A stretch of 64,000 nucleotides of DNA from Pyropia haitanensis (GCA_008729055.1 SDUX01000007.1:4695409-4759408), one strand, 5' to 3'. Positions 30,832-41,689 are shown, numbered from the stretch's first letter. Program-made: numbers and translations. The notes: generated by a model from the letters alone, not told the origin.

Positions 30832-32645
30832 ATGGCGTCGGCCCCCCCCCCCCTCCCCCTCCTCCCCCTGCCCGTCACCCCCCCCCCCGTCGTCACCCCC
30901 CCCCCCCCGCCCCCACCGGCGAGCACCCCCTCCTCTTCCGCGTCATGCGGCTTGTCCGCCCAACGCCGTCCCGCCGGCCAACCATGCCGATGCTGCCCGA
31001 CTTCCCCCCCCCCCCCCCCCCAGCGGGCATGCCGCCCCGCCGCCGCCGCTGCCGCCGCTGCCCGGCGTGCCGGCCGCCCTCCTCGACGGCCCCCCACCGC
31101 CGCCGCCGCCGTCGGTGGAGCACCCGCCGCGGCACGAGGGGGAGGGCGCGCCGGCGGGGCTCGGCACCACCACCGTCCTGCCGTCGGCGTTTGGGAGCAT
31201 CTACGCGGGGGAGGAGTTCCGGGCGCTCGTGTCGCTGACCGCCCGGTCGGGGGGGGCGGGGGGGGGGTCATCCCGGCGAGCGTGTGCGTGCGGCTCGTGT
31301 CGCCAGCGGGGGGGCGGGTGCGGCTGGCGAGGGCGGGGGGGGACGACGAGTGGCGGGCCGTGCGCGTCGGCGACAGCGGCGACGGCGGCGGCGGTGGCGG
31401 CGGCGGCGGCAGCAGCGGGGGCGGCGGCGCGATTGAGCGCGTAGGGGCGCCGGTCGTGGACATTGGCGTGCATGTGCTGGTGTGCGAGGCGCGGGTGGCC
31501 GCCGCGGGGCCGCCGCTCAAGCAGACCTTCCGCTTCAACGTGCTGCCGCCGCTGCGCGTCGCCGTCCACGTCGAGCCGTACGTGCCGGTCGGGCGGGGGG
31601 TCGTGCCGCTGCGGGGGCGGGGGGCGGTGGTGGCGCTGCCGCCGCCGCCGCTGCCGCCGACTGGCGGGGCCCCCGCCGGTGCGGACGGGGGCGGCGGGGG
31701 GGGGACCGTGGCCGCCGCGGCGGCCGCGCCGCCCGCCCGGCACCTGGTGCGGGTGTCGGTCACCAACGTCATGCCGCTGCCGCTGTACCTGTCGGCCGCG
31801 GCGATTGACGTGGCGGACGCCGCGTCCATGACCGCGACGCTGCTGACGCCGGTCGGCGACGGTGCCGCGGCGGCCGCGGCAGCGGCAGACGGCGGCCGCC
31901 GACGCGCGCCGCCCGCGTCGCACCCGTCGTCGCCCGGCTCGCCGGCGGCCGCGGCGGCCACCACCCCCCCCACCTCCCCGGCGGGCCCCGACACGTCGGC
32001 CGATGTGCGCAACGGGCGGCTGTCGGCGGCGGCGCTGGAGCGGGCGCTCCCCCCCCGGCGGGGCCTCTCCCCCGCCGACACGACCGCCCTCCTCTTCCTC
32101 GTCACCGCCCCCGGCGGCAGGCCGCCACGGCCGGCCGCGGCGCTCGGCACCCTCGGCCTGCGCTGGCGGTCGGGCGCGGGCGAGGACGGCCACCTCCCCG
32201 CCGCGGTGGCGGTGGTGGCGCCGCCGCCGCCCCCCTCCGCGCGGCGCGGCCACCCCCCCGGTGAGGAGGCGGGCGTCGCGCTGGACGTGGCGGTCGTGGC
32301 GGTGCCGGCCGCGGTGCCGCCGCACACGCCCTTTGCCGCGCGGGTGCGGGTGACCAACGCGGGCGCCGCCGCCGTGCGCCGGGTGTACGTGCAGGTGCGG
32401 CGGGACCGGGGCAGCGGGGGGGTGGTGGGCGTCGGCGTCAGCGGCGTGGCGGTGGGGGAGCTCCCAGTGGGGGGGGGGTGGAGGTGGATGTGGTGCTGAT
32501 GGTGCTGGGCGTGCCGGGGGGGGGGGGGGGGGGCGGGGGGGGGGGGGAGGGGTGGGGGGAGGCCACCCTCGACGGCGTCCGCGCCGTCGAGGGGCGGGGG
32601 CGGGGGTGGGACGCGCCGCCGGTCAAGGTGGTGGTGGCAACGTGA
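30832..32645 (+). CDS. TRAPPC13: TRAPP complex subunit 13 (TRAPPC13/DUF974), frame-broken at G/C runs
   Basis: TRAPPC13 is a subunit of TRAPP, the Rab exchange and tethering complex of Golgi and autophagy traffic. The hallmarks appear in order but in different frames: 'EHPLLFRVMRLVRPTPS' (30920-30970), 'LPSAFGSIYAGEEFRALVSL' (31180-31240), 'VDIGVHVLVCEARVAA' and 'QTFRFNVLPPLRVAVHVEPY' (31450-31580), 'HLVRVSVTNVMPLPLYLSAA' (31740-31800), 'AARVRVTNAGAAAVRRVYVQ' (32340-32400), then 'VEVDVVLMVLGVPGG' and an end 'VKVVVAT' with TGA at 32643. The frame changes fall at C runs in 30842-30914, the 18-C run 31004-31021, the G runs 31249-31267 and the 10-G run 32469-32478. One added base in each gives one frame of about 605 aa. 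The ATG at 30832 is the first in frame. An Ala/Pro/Gly-rich insert (31840-32000) is lineage-specific. No intron needed. Confidence 0.85.
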
Positions 32646-33296
32646 GCAACTGGCGGTGGGCGGAGGGGGGAGGGGATGGCGAGCTCCCCGACTGGCAAGT
32701 CCCGGCGGCTCTGGCGCACGCCATTGCGGACGGCTCTTTTGGGTCTTCATGCCCAGCCGCAGCGGCTTCATCCACGACTGTGGCTGACCGCCGCGAGGAT
32801 GACACACCAGCCCGCTGCGAAGCAGGGCGCGTACTACCTCGGGCTCCCCAGAGCCGCGCTCGCATCTACCTGTATCGGCCACCGTTTGGCGGTTGCGCCG
32901 GCCTCTCCTCTCCCTCACGGCGGTGCTTCTTCTCTCCCTTCCGGCCTGACTGTGCCGGCCTCTCACGTTGCCGGCGAGGCCACGTCAAGGGGTCATTGCC
33001 AAGTCTGATCCAGCGAAAGTGGGAGCTCCCGAAATGTTGCCACGTGAATCACTTTCGCTGCGAAGAAGCCGCTGGGTGCGTGCTCTTCCGATCGTCTGGC
33101 CGACCGACGCCCTCTCCCCCTCACGGCCGTCTCCGTCCTCCTCCCTTTGCCGCCCCTCTTTTCCCGCGTCCCCGCCGCCTGTCCACGTCCTGTCTTCTCC
33201 AACTCCTTGCCGCTGCTGCATCCACCAGCCGATCGACCCCCACCGGCTGCCAGTGTTCATCCGTCGCGGTCTTTCCCCCGCCCCCTTCTGCCGTCC
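32646..33296. other. Intergenic, TRAPPC13 to protease-like gene
   Basis: This 650-bp region has lower GC in the middle (32980-33060) and pyrimidine-rich DNA before the next start (33110-33290), as at other genes here. No gene recognised. Confidence 0.5.
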
Positions 33297-34553
33297 ATGG
33301 CGCTCTGCCGTTGCAGCCTCGCCGGCCGACGCCCCCCCCCTGCCGCCCTCGCGTCCCTATCGGTACGCCCCCCCCCCCCGCCCCCCCCCCCCGGACCCAA
33401 CGACGGTGGCACAACAGCCACGCCCAGGCGGCGCCCTCCTTGGCGCCCCTGGCGGTAGCCCTCTCCCTCGCGCACACCTCCTGGTTTTGCCTCCCCGAGC
33501 AGGGCATGCGCACGCCCGAGTACCTCTGCGCGGGCACCGCCTTCCTCACCCCGCTGCCACCACCGCCACCGCCACCACCACCACCGCTGACGCGGGGCGC
33601 CCCCCCGGGCGGTGGTGCCACCGCCGCCGCCGCCGCCACGAGCGCGACCGCGGCTGGGCCGGCCGCCGCCCCTTCCCCCCCCCCCGACCCGCCACGGCGG
33701 AGACGGTTGCCCCCCCCCGGGTGGTGGCGGTCGCCGCCGCGCACGTCGCGGCGCCCCACCGCTTCCGGCGGTACTACCCCCAGGCGTGGATGGAGCACCT
33801 CTCGGACGGTGCCGTCACGCACACGCTCGCGCCCTTCCCCGCGGTCGGGGGGCGGGGGCGGGCCGGGCGGCGGGCGGCGGAGCGGCGGCGGGGTATAGCC
33901 GCTCCACGTACGAGGCGGCGGTCGCGGCGGGTGGGGTGCGCGTGGCGGCGGCCGCCGCGTTCCGGCACGTGTCGCTCGACGTGGCGGCGTTTGTGCTCGA
34001 CGCGGCGCAGGCCGCGGCGCTGAGCCGGTCGGTCGCGGTGCTGCCGCTGGGTGTGGCCGCGGTGGCCGACCGGGTTGTGGCGGTGGGGGGGGCGATGGCC
34101 GACGCGGCCGCCGCGGACGCCCCCGCCGCGGGCGGCGGCAGCCCCGACGATGGCAACGGCGGCGGCGGTGGTGACGGCGGCAGCGGCAGCGGCGGTGGGG
34201 ACGTTGGCACCCCGCCACAGTTGCCGCGGGCGGTGTCTGGGGTGGTTGCCCGCGTCGACCCCGGCCGCTCGCTCGTCCGCACCGCCGCGGGGATGGCGGT
34301 GCTGGGCATGTGTGGGGGGCCGGTCGTGGCCGCCGGCGGTGGCGGCGGCGGCGGTGGTCAAGGAGGGGAAGCGGGTGGCGGCGGTGGCGGCGGCGGGGGC
34401 GGCTGGCCGCCGCCGTGCGTGGGCCTCCTCGAGGCGCTGGTCCCGCCTGGTGGGGGCACCTGGCAGGGGCACTCGGTGGTGGTGCCGGCGGTGGAGATCG
34501 CGGCGTTCCTGGAAGACGTGGCCGCCGAGGTGGCACGGGGGGAGGCGGGCTGA
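33297..34553 (+). CDS. Trypsin-like fold protein with Cys at the nucleophile position, frame-broken
   Basis: The ATG at 33297 opens 'MALCRCSLAGRRPPPAALAS', a basic targeting-like N-terminus. Protein segments then follow in three successive frames: 'LSLAHTSWFCLPEQGMRTPE' and 'YLCAGTAFLTP' (33460-33550), 'PRVVAVAAAHVAAPHRFRRY' and 'YPQAWMEHLSDG' (33710-33815), and 'YSRSTYEAAVAAGGVRVAAA' to the end. This order fits a chymotrypsin fold: 'CAGTAFL', the His of 'AAAHV' (about residue 150), the Asp of 'HVSLDVAAFVLD' (about 229), and 'LGMCGGPVV' (Cys about 340) where serine proteases have GxSGGP. Breaks fall at the C12 runs of 33368-33392, a C11 run at 33675-33685 and G runs at 33846-33858, each one base short; repaired length about 419 aa. 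Cys may act as nucleophile, or the protein may be inactive. Compartment likely an organelle. Confidence 0.6.
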
Positions 34554-34974
34554 GCAGCGGGGCGCTCGAGCGGGTCGGGCGGCGCGGTAGTGCGCACGGG
34601 CGGGCGGTGACGGCGGCGGGCTGGCGGCTGGCGGTCGGCTGCGGCGGTCGGGACGGCGGCGGGTGTGGTGACGCCAACGTTGTGGCGGCGGCGGCGGCGG
34701 CGGCGGCGGCGTGTGGCGGCGGTGACGGCCGCCACAGCCGACGGCGGCGACGGTACGACGCCGCCGCGGGCGGGTCGGCACGGCGTTGGGCGCGTTGCTC
34801 CTCCGCCCCCGTGATGGCCGCCGCCGTCCTGGCGCCTCCTGGGCTGCCGCCCCCGAGCGGGCGCGTGCGCTGTGGCGTTCACGCCCACGCAACTCGGCGG
34901 CCGACCGTTGTCGAGACGTGGTCATAGAGGCGGTGCTGGTCGTTGACGTGCGGGAGTCGCAGGGCGGCGTCACA
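34554..34974. other. 3' flank of the protease-like gene
   Basis: GGC-rich DNA without a recognisable gene, up to the left end of the inverted-repeat element. Confidence 0.5.
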
Positions 34975-36633
34975 GCGCAGTGCAGCTTAGAGCTGGATCC
35001 ACCTCAAAGCCTCTTCAAGGCCTGATCCGGGCGGAAATCGGGCCCGGAGGCTTGAAGACCCCCTCCTGAAAGCACCGTAGGGCACGATTCCTTGAAGTGA
35101 TCTTGATAAACCTTGATATGAACGTCTTTGCGGACGTGAACGAGGACGTGCGAGGTACCACAAGGTGCGCCAGAGACAGAGCTATACAGAGACGTGAGAA
35201 AGAGCCTGCACCGAGAAGAGTTTGGCGTTTTATCAAGGAAATTCAAGCAAAATTCAACCGATCGATTAAGGGGGTCGCGTCCTGCTCTCCGCTTGAAGAG
35301 GTCGTGATCGCGCCTCTCTTAACCCAAGTACGTCACTCGGCACGGTTTTCGACCGCTCGTGTGCCGAAGCAGTCCGGGTTTATGCCCTTGATTCTGGGCA
35401 CTTGCGAAGCTCAACGGAGTTGATCTCGAGTGATACACCCTGTATCTCGCTTGTTTGATGAGTCTCTGTGGACTGCTTCCATCAAATGGACAACGAAGTA
35501 CGCGACCGTGCAGTCTCTGATGCTCCTTCCCCGACGCTGGATGGGTTCATTGATGCCGCAGCAGTCTGGCTACGGCATGCACTGCTGGCTCGGTCGGCGG
35601 AGTCACCTGAACCGGCACCAGCGTGCCGAGGACTGTGTCGCGTGCAGCTTCAGTGCACACTCGCCTACGTCTCTGCCCCCCCCCCCCCCCCTCCCCCCCC
35701 CCCCCCCAGCCTTCTCCTCACGGACACCTGAGCATCTGCTCCGTAAATTGTAGGCAACTGCTTCAGCTGCCACGCACTTGCCAGCACCAACGCCTACCCA
35801 TGGCGCACCTCCTCCCCTGGCGCGACCGCGAATTTTCCGCTTCAACCCCCCCCCCCCCCCCCCTCGTCGTCCCGATGCCTTCCGGCCACGCCTCCTCCTC
35901 CATTCCCAGACACCCCCTCCTGGCCGTCACGGACGCCCCTCATCGCTCACCTCCTCCCCTGGCGCGTCCTCCTCTTCCCGCACCCACCCCCCGCCAAACT
36001 TCCCGGTCCCCATGCCTGCCTGCGGCGCCCCTTTCTCTCGCCAAATCCCCTCGCCCCCCCAATCTTTCACTCCGCCCGATGCGCGGGGAAGTGGAGGGCG
36101 TCAGCGGTGAGGGTGGCTTCCCAAAAACGGAAAGCGGTCGTTTGCCACCGGAATGAACGGGATGAGAAGTGCGGGGGGGGCATACAGGACACTGGTGAAT
36201 AGGCCGTGCGCGTGTGACGGACATCGTGTCGCTCGCTCTCTTGGCGATGACCGAAGCACGTGGGACAGGCCAGGGTTGTGACCGGGGCCGTGTCGCCTTG
36301 CTCGGTTCCGTCAGACGCCTCCAACCCGGGGGTTGGGACCTCTTGTCGGCCGCAATCGGGCAGAGGTTCTCGCGCCGATGGGGACTGACATGGAGAGTTA
36401 AGAAGAGTTGGAATGTACTGGGGCCCTCCTTAACGCACGCCTAGCTCGACCTTAGTATCGTACTTCTTTGTATTGGCTACGCCACTAAGTGTGAAGATCG
36501 GACCTTAACTTGGCCGTGTCGCGGTGCGCGCGGCGCTTTGAAGAGGTACCTCTTCAAGGAAATTCAAGGCTGCTTCAACGCCTTCCGGCCTGAAGAGGCT
36601 CTCAGGTGGATCCCGGTGCAATGTGCACTGCGC
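34975..36633. mobile_element. 1.66-kb element with imperfect terminal inverted repeats, non-autonomous
   Basis: The left end 34975-35022 and the reverse complement of the right end 36587-36633 align over about 47 bases: GCGCAGTGCA, then GGATCCACCT, then AGCCTCTTC and AGGCC are shared in the same order and spacing with one single-base gap. Inside, the word TTGAAGAGG or its complement recurs near both ends (35011-35018, 35291-35299, 36538-36557), including a perfect 20-bp palindrome at 36538-36557, as expected for subterminal transposase-binding sites. The interior is much less GC-rich than its surroundings at both ends, has two C-rich patches (35677-35706 and 35850-35864) and no transposase-like frame. 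No clear target-site duplication was found. It lies between the protease-like gene and DPH4. Confidence 0.65.
36538..36557. repeat. Perfect 20-bp palindrome inside the inverted-repeat element
   Basis: The sequence reads the same on both strands (TTGAAGAGGT followed by its complement). Its half-site recurs at the left end of the same element. Confidence 0.85.
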
Positions 36634-37020
36634 AGGGGACGGTGGTCATGTGGCGCGTCTGGCCACGGCCGCCGCCTCGACGCGCTCGTGTTTTCGTTGG
36701 ATTTTGAGGGTGCGGCGGCGAAAAGATCCACAGAAAAAGTCGAACGTTTTCGGTGCTTTGTTTCGGACCCGTCCTTTTCGGTCGGCGGCGGCCGCCCGCG
36801 CCGCTGCCGTCACCTCGCCGCGGCCGCGGCGTCTGCTTGCCCCCGCCGTGGCGGGACCCCCCCCACCTCCCGCCCCCCACTTTGCCTCTGGGCGTTTGGT
36901 GTGGGAGCGCCTTCCTCCACCAACCAGCCACCGCGGCTGTCCCCTGTGCGCCCCTGCCCTGGGCGTGCCGGCACCTCGTCGGCTGTCAACCGCCTCCCGC
37001 TCCCCGGTGGGTCGCGGACG

Positions 37021-37673
37021 ATGAGCGCCCAGCAGCCGACGCACTACGAGGTGCTCGGCGTGCACCGATCGGCTTCGGCCGCCACCATCCGCCGCGCCTA
37101 CCTCGCCGCCACCCTCCGTACCCACCCCGACCGGCGCCGGCCGCCGCCGCCGCCGGTGCGGCCGGCGCGGCCGGCCGCCCCCCCCACGGCGGCCGCCGTC
37201 GCCGCGTCCTGCTCCCCCCCCCCCCGGACAAGCCCGCTGGTGGTGCCGCCGCCGACGCCACCGACGCCGCCGCCGCGTTTATCGCCGTCACCACCGCCGC
37301 GGGGGTGCTCGCCGACCCCGCCGCCCGCGCGGCGTACGACGCGCGGCTGGCCGCGGCGGCGGCGGCGGCGGCGGCGCCCGCCCTCGCCGGCACCCTCTGC
37401 GTGGACGACCTCGACGAGCCCGCCGACGGTGACGGTGGCGCCGTCGGTGGCGGTGGTGACTATACCGCCACGTGCCGCTGTGGGGGACGCTTTGTCGTGC
37501 CGCCGCGGCTCGTCGACGGCGCGGGGGGGGTGGTGCCGTGTGACACGTGCTCCTTGTCGGTCCGGGTGGTGGGGGAGGGGGGGGGGAGGTGGGGGGGGGT
37601 AAGCCGGCACCGACCCTGCCCCCCTTCAGGGGCGGCCCGCGTGTCCTGCGGTGGCCGCCCCTGCCTTGTTTGA
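37021..37673 (+). CDS. DPH4: Diphthamide biosynthesis protein 4 (J domain plus CSL zinc finger), frame-broken
   Basis: DPH4 (DNAJC24) is a J protein with a Zn/Fe-binding finger that supports diphthamide modification of elongation factor 2. The ATG at 37021 opens 'MSAQQPTHYEVLGVHRSASA', the J-domain start, followed by 'IRRAYLAATLRTHPDRRR' with the HPD motif at residues 35-37. After a C12 run (37214-37225) the frame changes by one base and continues 'DKPAGGAAADATDAAAAF', then 'IAVTTAAGVLADPAARAAYD', the J-domain end, and the CSL finger 'YTATCRCGGRFVVP' (Cys 152 and 154) with 'VVPCDTCSLSVRVVG' (Cys about 174 and 177). Unusual is the Pro/Ala-rich insert of about 40 residues directly after HPD, inside the J domain. 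The C-terminus is uncertain: G runs at 37573-37600 could move the frame to an earlier TAA at 37600. Confidence 0.85.
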
Positions 37674-39378
37674 GCGGTGGTGGGAAGGGGGGGGGGGGGG
37701 GGGGGCAGGCGAGAGTCCCGCTATGGGGGTGACTTGGCCGAGGCGGGAGCCCTCCGGCACCGACGCTGTGCCGGGCTCGGCGGCTTGGACGGCGGGACGG
37801 TTGGGGTGCGCGGCGCCCTGGCCGCGGTGACTGCCCGTCGGGATGGCGGACTAGCCTCTCCCCGCCACACGCCCAGCAGCGGGGCCACGTTCATGGCCGA
37901 TGCGGCTTGGCGTGCGCCAGCCTCGGCTGCCGGCTGCCGTCGGCGGTCGCTCTCCCCTTGCTGCCCCGGAACGCCTCGTCGGCACGGACGGGGGCGGTGA
38001 CGCTGGTGGCGGTCACGGTCGCCAAAGCGGGTGACAGTGGCCGGCACGAGCGGGCGGCGCCGCCTACACGCGGCGGCCGTGGCCATCCGAACCGGCACGT
38101 CGCTGGCGGCCGCGGCGTTTGCACTTGCCGCCGACGCCGCGGCGGTCCGTTTGGGGCTGGCGACGATAGCCGTCGCGACGGGGGGAGGTGTGGGGGAGGA
38201 TCACTCGCAGGGGGCGGTCCATGCGGTGCCCGCGCCGGTGGGGGGTGTCGCGGGACATGCGTGGAGCGGCGGCGTGGGGAGGTTGGGGGTGGGGTGGTGG
38301 CTGCCGTCTTGGACGCCGCCGCCCGCCGCGGCGGTGCCGCCGAGGCTCGCTCTTTGACGCGGCCGGCACCGGCGGTCAACCCGCCAGCTGCCGTCGCACC
38401 GGCGGTGGTGGCGGCGGTGGGCGCGGCCGCGGCCGACGCGGACAGCCCCTCTGGAAGAGTGCCTCGCGTGGGCGGTCGAGCACCAGCGGGGAGGGGTGGG
38501 CGGAGACTCTGTTGCGAGGGCTGGTCAAGCTGGCGGGTCTGCTCCGTGCCGCCGACCTCATTTAGGTGGTGACACCGGCACCGGCAGAAGGGGCAGGGGG
38601 GCACGTAACGGTGGGCAATTCAACGGGGAGGGGGAGGGCGGGTGACGGCGGTGGTAGGTGCGGCGGCGGCGACAGCCGCGGCGACGGCGGCGATAGCGCC
38701 GGCGACTGTGGCGGCGGCGGTGGTGTTGAAGGCCCGATGGGCGCTGCCTGTCTGTCAGAGGAAACGGACGTGGCCCGGAGCCCTTGCCGACGCTGCCGCC
38801 ACTGCAGCCGCCGCCGCCGCCGCTGCGTGTGCGCGCGAGCCGCGTTCCCCTAGGGCGCTGGCGCCGGCGGTGGCACGCCTGCCGTCCGTTGGGCGCCGGT
38901 GGCTGCCAGCGGGCGCGCATTCGGGCGACCGTGGCGGCGGCGCCGACGCGTCTGCTACCGCCGGTGCCGTCGGGGCGAGCAAGGCGTCGCGGTGGTTCCC
39001 TCCGAACGCCACTCCTCCCCCCCCCCCCGCCCCTCCTCGGCTCCGTCGCTGACGCTGCGCGGCCCGCACCGCCGCGCTGCGTCGGCTGTGCTTGGCGTCC
39101 TGCCGCGGCTGCTGGGGGGCGGGCCGCCGCTGCGGCGGCGGCGCGCATGGCCCGTCCGCTCGCGGGTGGAACAAGAGTTGTTGCTGTACAACCGAGGGTG
39201 GTGGGGAGACGGGGCCGTGGCCGCCCTCCCAGCTGCGCTCGTTGGATCTTGGTCCGACTCAAGACGCAGCGACGCGTCTCTGCATTCTCCCCTTTTCTCC
39301 CTTTCTCCCCGCTTCCCCCCCAAGCCAAGCTCCCGCCTTCTCACGCCCCCCTTCTCGCTGGCGATGCTTCCCGATACA
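37674..39378. other. Intergenic; possible broken plus-strand gene at 37.97-38.57 kb
   Basis: Plus-strand stretches look protein-like but change frame often: 'TSLAAAAFALAADAAAVRLG' (about 38100, a possible membrane helix), 'GVVAAVLDAAARRGGAAEA' (about 38300), 'LEECLAWAVEHQRG' (38447-38500) and 'GWAETLLRGLVKLAGLLRAA', which ends at a TAG at 38563. Unlike in the clear genes, the required changes do not all have the same direction, so I call no CDS. From 38.6 to 39.3 kb the frames are Ala-rich. The right end holds the 3' end of the next, minus-strand gene. Confidence 0.3.
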
Positions 39379-40532
39379 TCAGATGCAATTGAGGTCAGAG
39401 CACAGCGCCGAGGACACCCAGATGGTGTTGCAACAAAAGTAGGAGCACATCTCGGCCGAGTCCAGGCTGGACTGGCACGCAAACTCCTCCGACGGCGCCC
39501 CCGCGTCGTGCTCCAGGTACTCATCCTCCCAGCTCTCTGCGCCGTCAGACACATACGAAACACAAACGGAGCGTCGAGGGAAAGTAGCAGAACAGGTGGG
39601 GGAGGGTGAGAGTGGAACACGTGACACCAAAAGGGCACCGGTCAGTCAACAGTTCAACCAAAGGAGTGCTCAGCCGCAAAGACAAGAGGTACCGGCCAGA
39701 GGCAGCACCACCCACGTCGCGGCGCACGGTCAGGCCATGGACTAGTAGAGAGGTACAGGCCCACGCAGTGAACATCTCCAAAGAACGTACCACCAATTGG
39801 CAGAATCACGACCTCCTCCGTCGCACGGACAGACACGGAGGGTACGGCGGCCGCCGCCACGGCGGGCGCACCCCCGCTCGCCGGCGCAGCGACCCTCACC
39901 GGCGGCGGCCGGCGGCGGGCGCCGCCGCGCTCGCCGCGCGGCTGGCACGCCCACCCCCGCTTGCCGAGCATGCGCGCGACCAGCGGGTCGTCCTCATTCA
40001 CGAGCACCGCCCCCGCCTCGTTGCGCGGCCGCAGCGGCCGCGTGTTGGTAATCCGCAGGTAGTGTACGCCGTGGACGGGCGCCGCTCGCGGCGGCTGGAT
40101 GCCGGCCGTGGCCACCGCCACACACAGCCGGGAGCGGCCGCGGACGGTCTCCGCGCGGGGGGCGCGGCCGGTCAGGGAGCAACACAGCGCCCAGTGGGCG
40201 GCGGGCTCGTGGTAGAAGCGGTGGCAGCGGCGGGCCTTTTCCAGGCCCCGCACCAGGAGCCGCGCCTCGACGAGCGTCGCGGCCGCCGCCGCCCGCGCCG
40301 CGTGCGGCGCATGCCGGTCGGCCGACGCGGCACGAGCCCGTTGGAGCGCCTCTTCCACACTCGCGCCCCCTGTGGCCGCCAGCGGGCCGGCTTCCAAGTC
40401 GAGCAGCTTGGTCAAGCGGCCGCGGAACGCGGCGGGCAAGTCGGGCAGGTCCCCAGAGTTGACCGACGAACCGACTGAGGGGGCGGCGAGGGCGGCGAGC
40501 ACGCCCAGGGAGGTCAGAAACAGCCAGCGCAT
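39379..40532 (-). CDS. Secreted protein with Cys-rich C-terminal tail, two exons, unknown family
   Basis: Coding parts 40532-39791 and 39536-39379, 299 aa. The ATG (gccacgATGCGC) opens a signal peptide 'MRWLFLTSLGVLAALAAPSV'. Exon 1 is helical and Ala/Arg-rich ('RFYHEPAAHWALCCSLTG', 'GRSRLCVAVATAGIQPPRAA', 'HGVHYLRITNTRPLRPRNEA', 'LVNEDDPLVARMLGKRGW') and ends 'EEVVILPIG'. The donor GTACGT leaves one base (phase 1); the acceptor CGCAG adds AG to form Glu, and exon 2 reads 'ESWEDEYLEHDAGAPSEEF' then a tail with six Cys, including 'CSYFCCN' and a C-terminal 'CSDLNCI'. The spacing suggests disulphides. Without the intron the frame would run into unrelated sequence. No family recognised; probably cell-wall or extracellular. 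Confidence 0.7.
39537..39790 (-). other. Intron of the secreted Cys-tail gene
   Basis: 254 bp with donor GTACGT, identical to that of the Kelch-Hint gene, and acceptor CGCAG. It joins an ATT GGT G end to AG AGC TGG GAG. It contains stops in the exon-1 frame. Confidence 0.75.
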
Positions 40533-41689
40533 CGTGGCCCCCGGCGGGTGCCGACCAACGAGAAGACGAAGAGGCAGAGCGGTCGTTTGGGGGGGGGGGC
40601 GGCGGGGATGAGAGCTACCCGTCGAGCAGCTGCGGGGTCGTTTGGTAGGCCTCTCCGTGGTCATCTGTTGATCAGCCGCCACAGACGGTGGCGGTACGCC
40701 ACCAAAGTGATGCACGCCGCTCCGTTGAGGGGACCGCGACCAATGGACGGGCACCGCCTCTAAACCCGCCGCTGGATGCCCGCGTCGACAGCGCGGTCAC
40801 AAGGATCGCGGCGCGGGGCGCACACCCGCTGGGCAGCGCCAAGAGCGGCACGACGCGCCCATAGTGACTGCCGCCACGACCAACGCCACAGACAGCGAGC
40901 GGTGCAGCCAAATTGGGGGAGGAGGGGGAGGCGGGATCCGTGGAGCCAGCGGGTGTGCGCCGGGCGGGGCACCACAGGGGGGGCATGGCGGCCATGCCGC
41001 CAATGGCACCGTCAAAACGATGGGCTGGCTGCCGTCGCGCCTCGGAATCCAACGCTGCCAGCATCAGGACGGGAGTAGAGCGACGACAGCGACGGCATCT
41101 TTACGCCGCACACGCCGGGACCGTGACGCGACGGTGACGCGCGAACAGCGGGCGCGCGGTCTCAGTCGTCTCCTCTTCGAATCCAAGAAGTCAGGATCAC
41201 CACCCAATTCAGCCGTTGATCTTCCGCGCGCGCCCTTTTCCACCCGTCGTTCATCCAAGAAAGCTGATGACGCGTTGTTCTGCTCGTGTCCAGTTCCTGC
41301 TGTCCTAGACAAGGCTGGACGCCTGCACTAGCTAGGAGACCCACTGGGGCTCTCTGTTGTCAGCACGCGGACAGGACGAGTACGATTTTCGAACATCAGG
41401 ATGACCGGCATGAACGCCGAAAGACGAGAGCAGATGCACTCTCAAGGCCATGAGCTGAGGAGATGACACAGCGAGAGCCAAAGGCGCCGGACGCTAACGA
41501 GAACGGCAGTCACAGCAGCGAGCCACGCACCACCCGCAACAGGCCGCAACGCCCCATGGGATATGAGAAGTGAAGAAAAAAAAAGCAAAAAACACAACAA
41601 CATGAGATAAAAGACAGAACAACGGGGGAATACCCAAAAACCACACAACTCCAAAGGCAACCCACAACTCGCACTCACGCGCCCTCCCG
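40533..41689. other. Intergenic between the secreted gene and SEC24 3' end
   Basis: No gene recognised. At 41570-41625 the plus strand is A-rich, so downstream of the minus-strand SEC24 stop there is a T-rich tract 70-120 bases away, similar to those after the fibrillin and the gene at 7343. The part near 40540-40760 is the likely promoter of the secreted protein gene. Confidence 0.5.

Noticed and set aside
30540..32966. 808-codon minus-strand frame over TRAPPC13
   Set aside because: It is the antisense shadow of the plus-strand TRAPPC13 gene, whose conserved motifs are unmistakable.
33121..34677. 518-codon minus-strand frame
   Set aside because: Antisense to the protease-like gene; Pro/Arg/Ala-rich without motifs.
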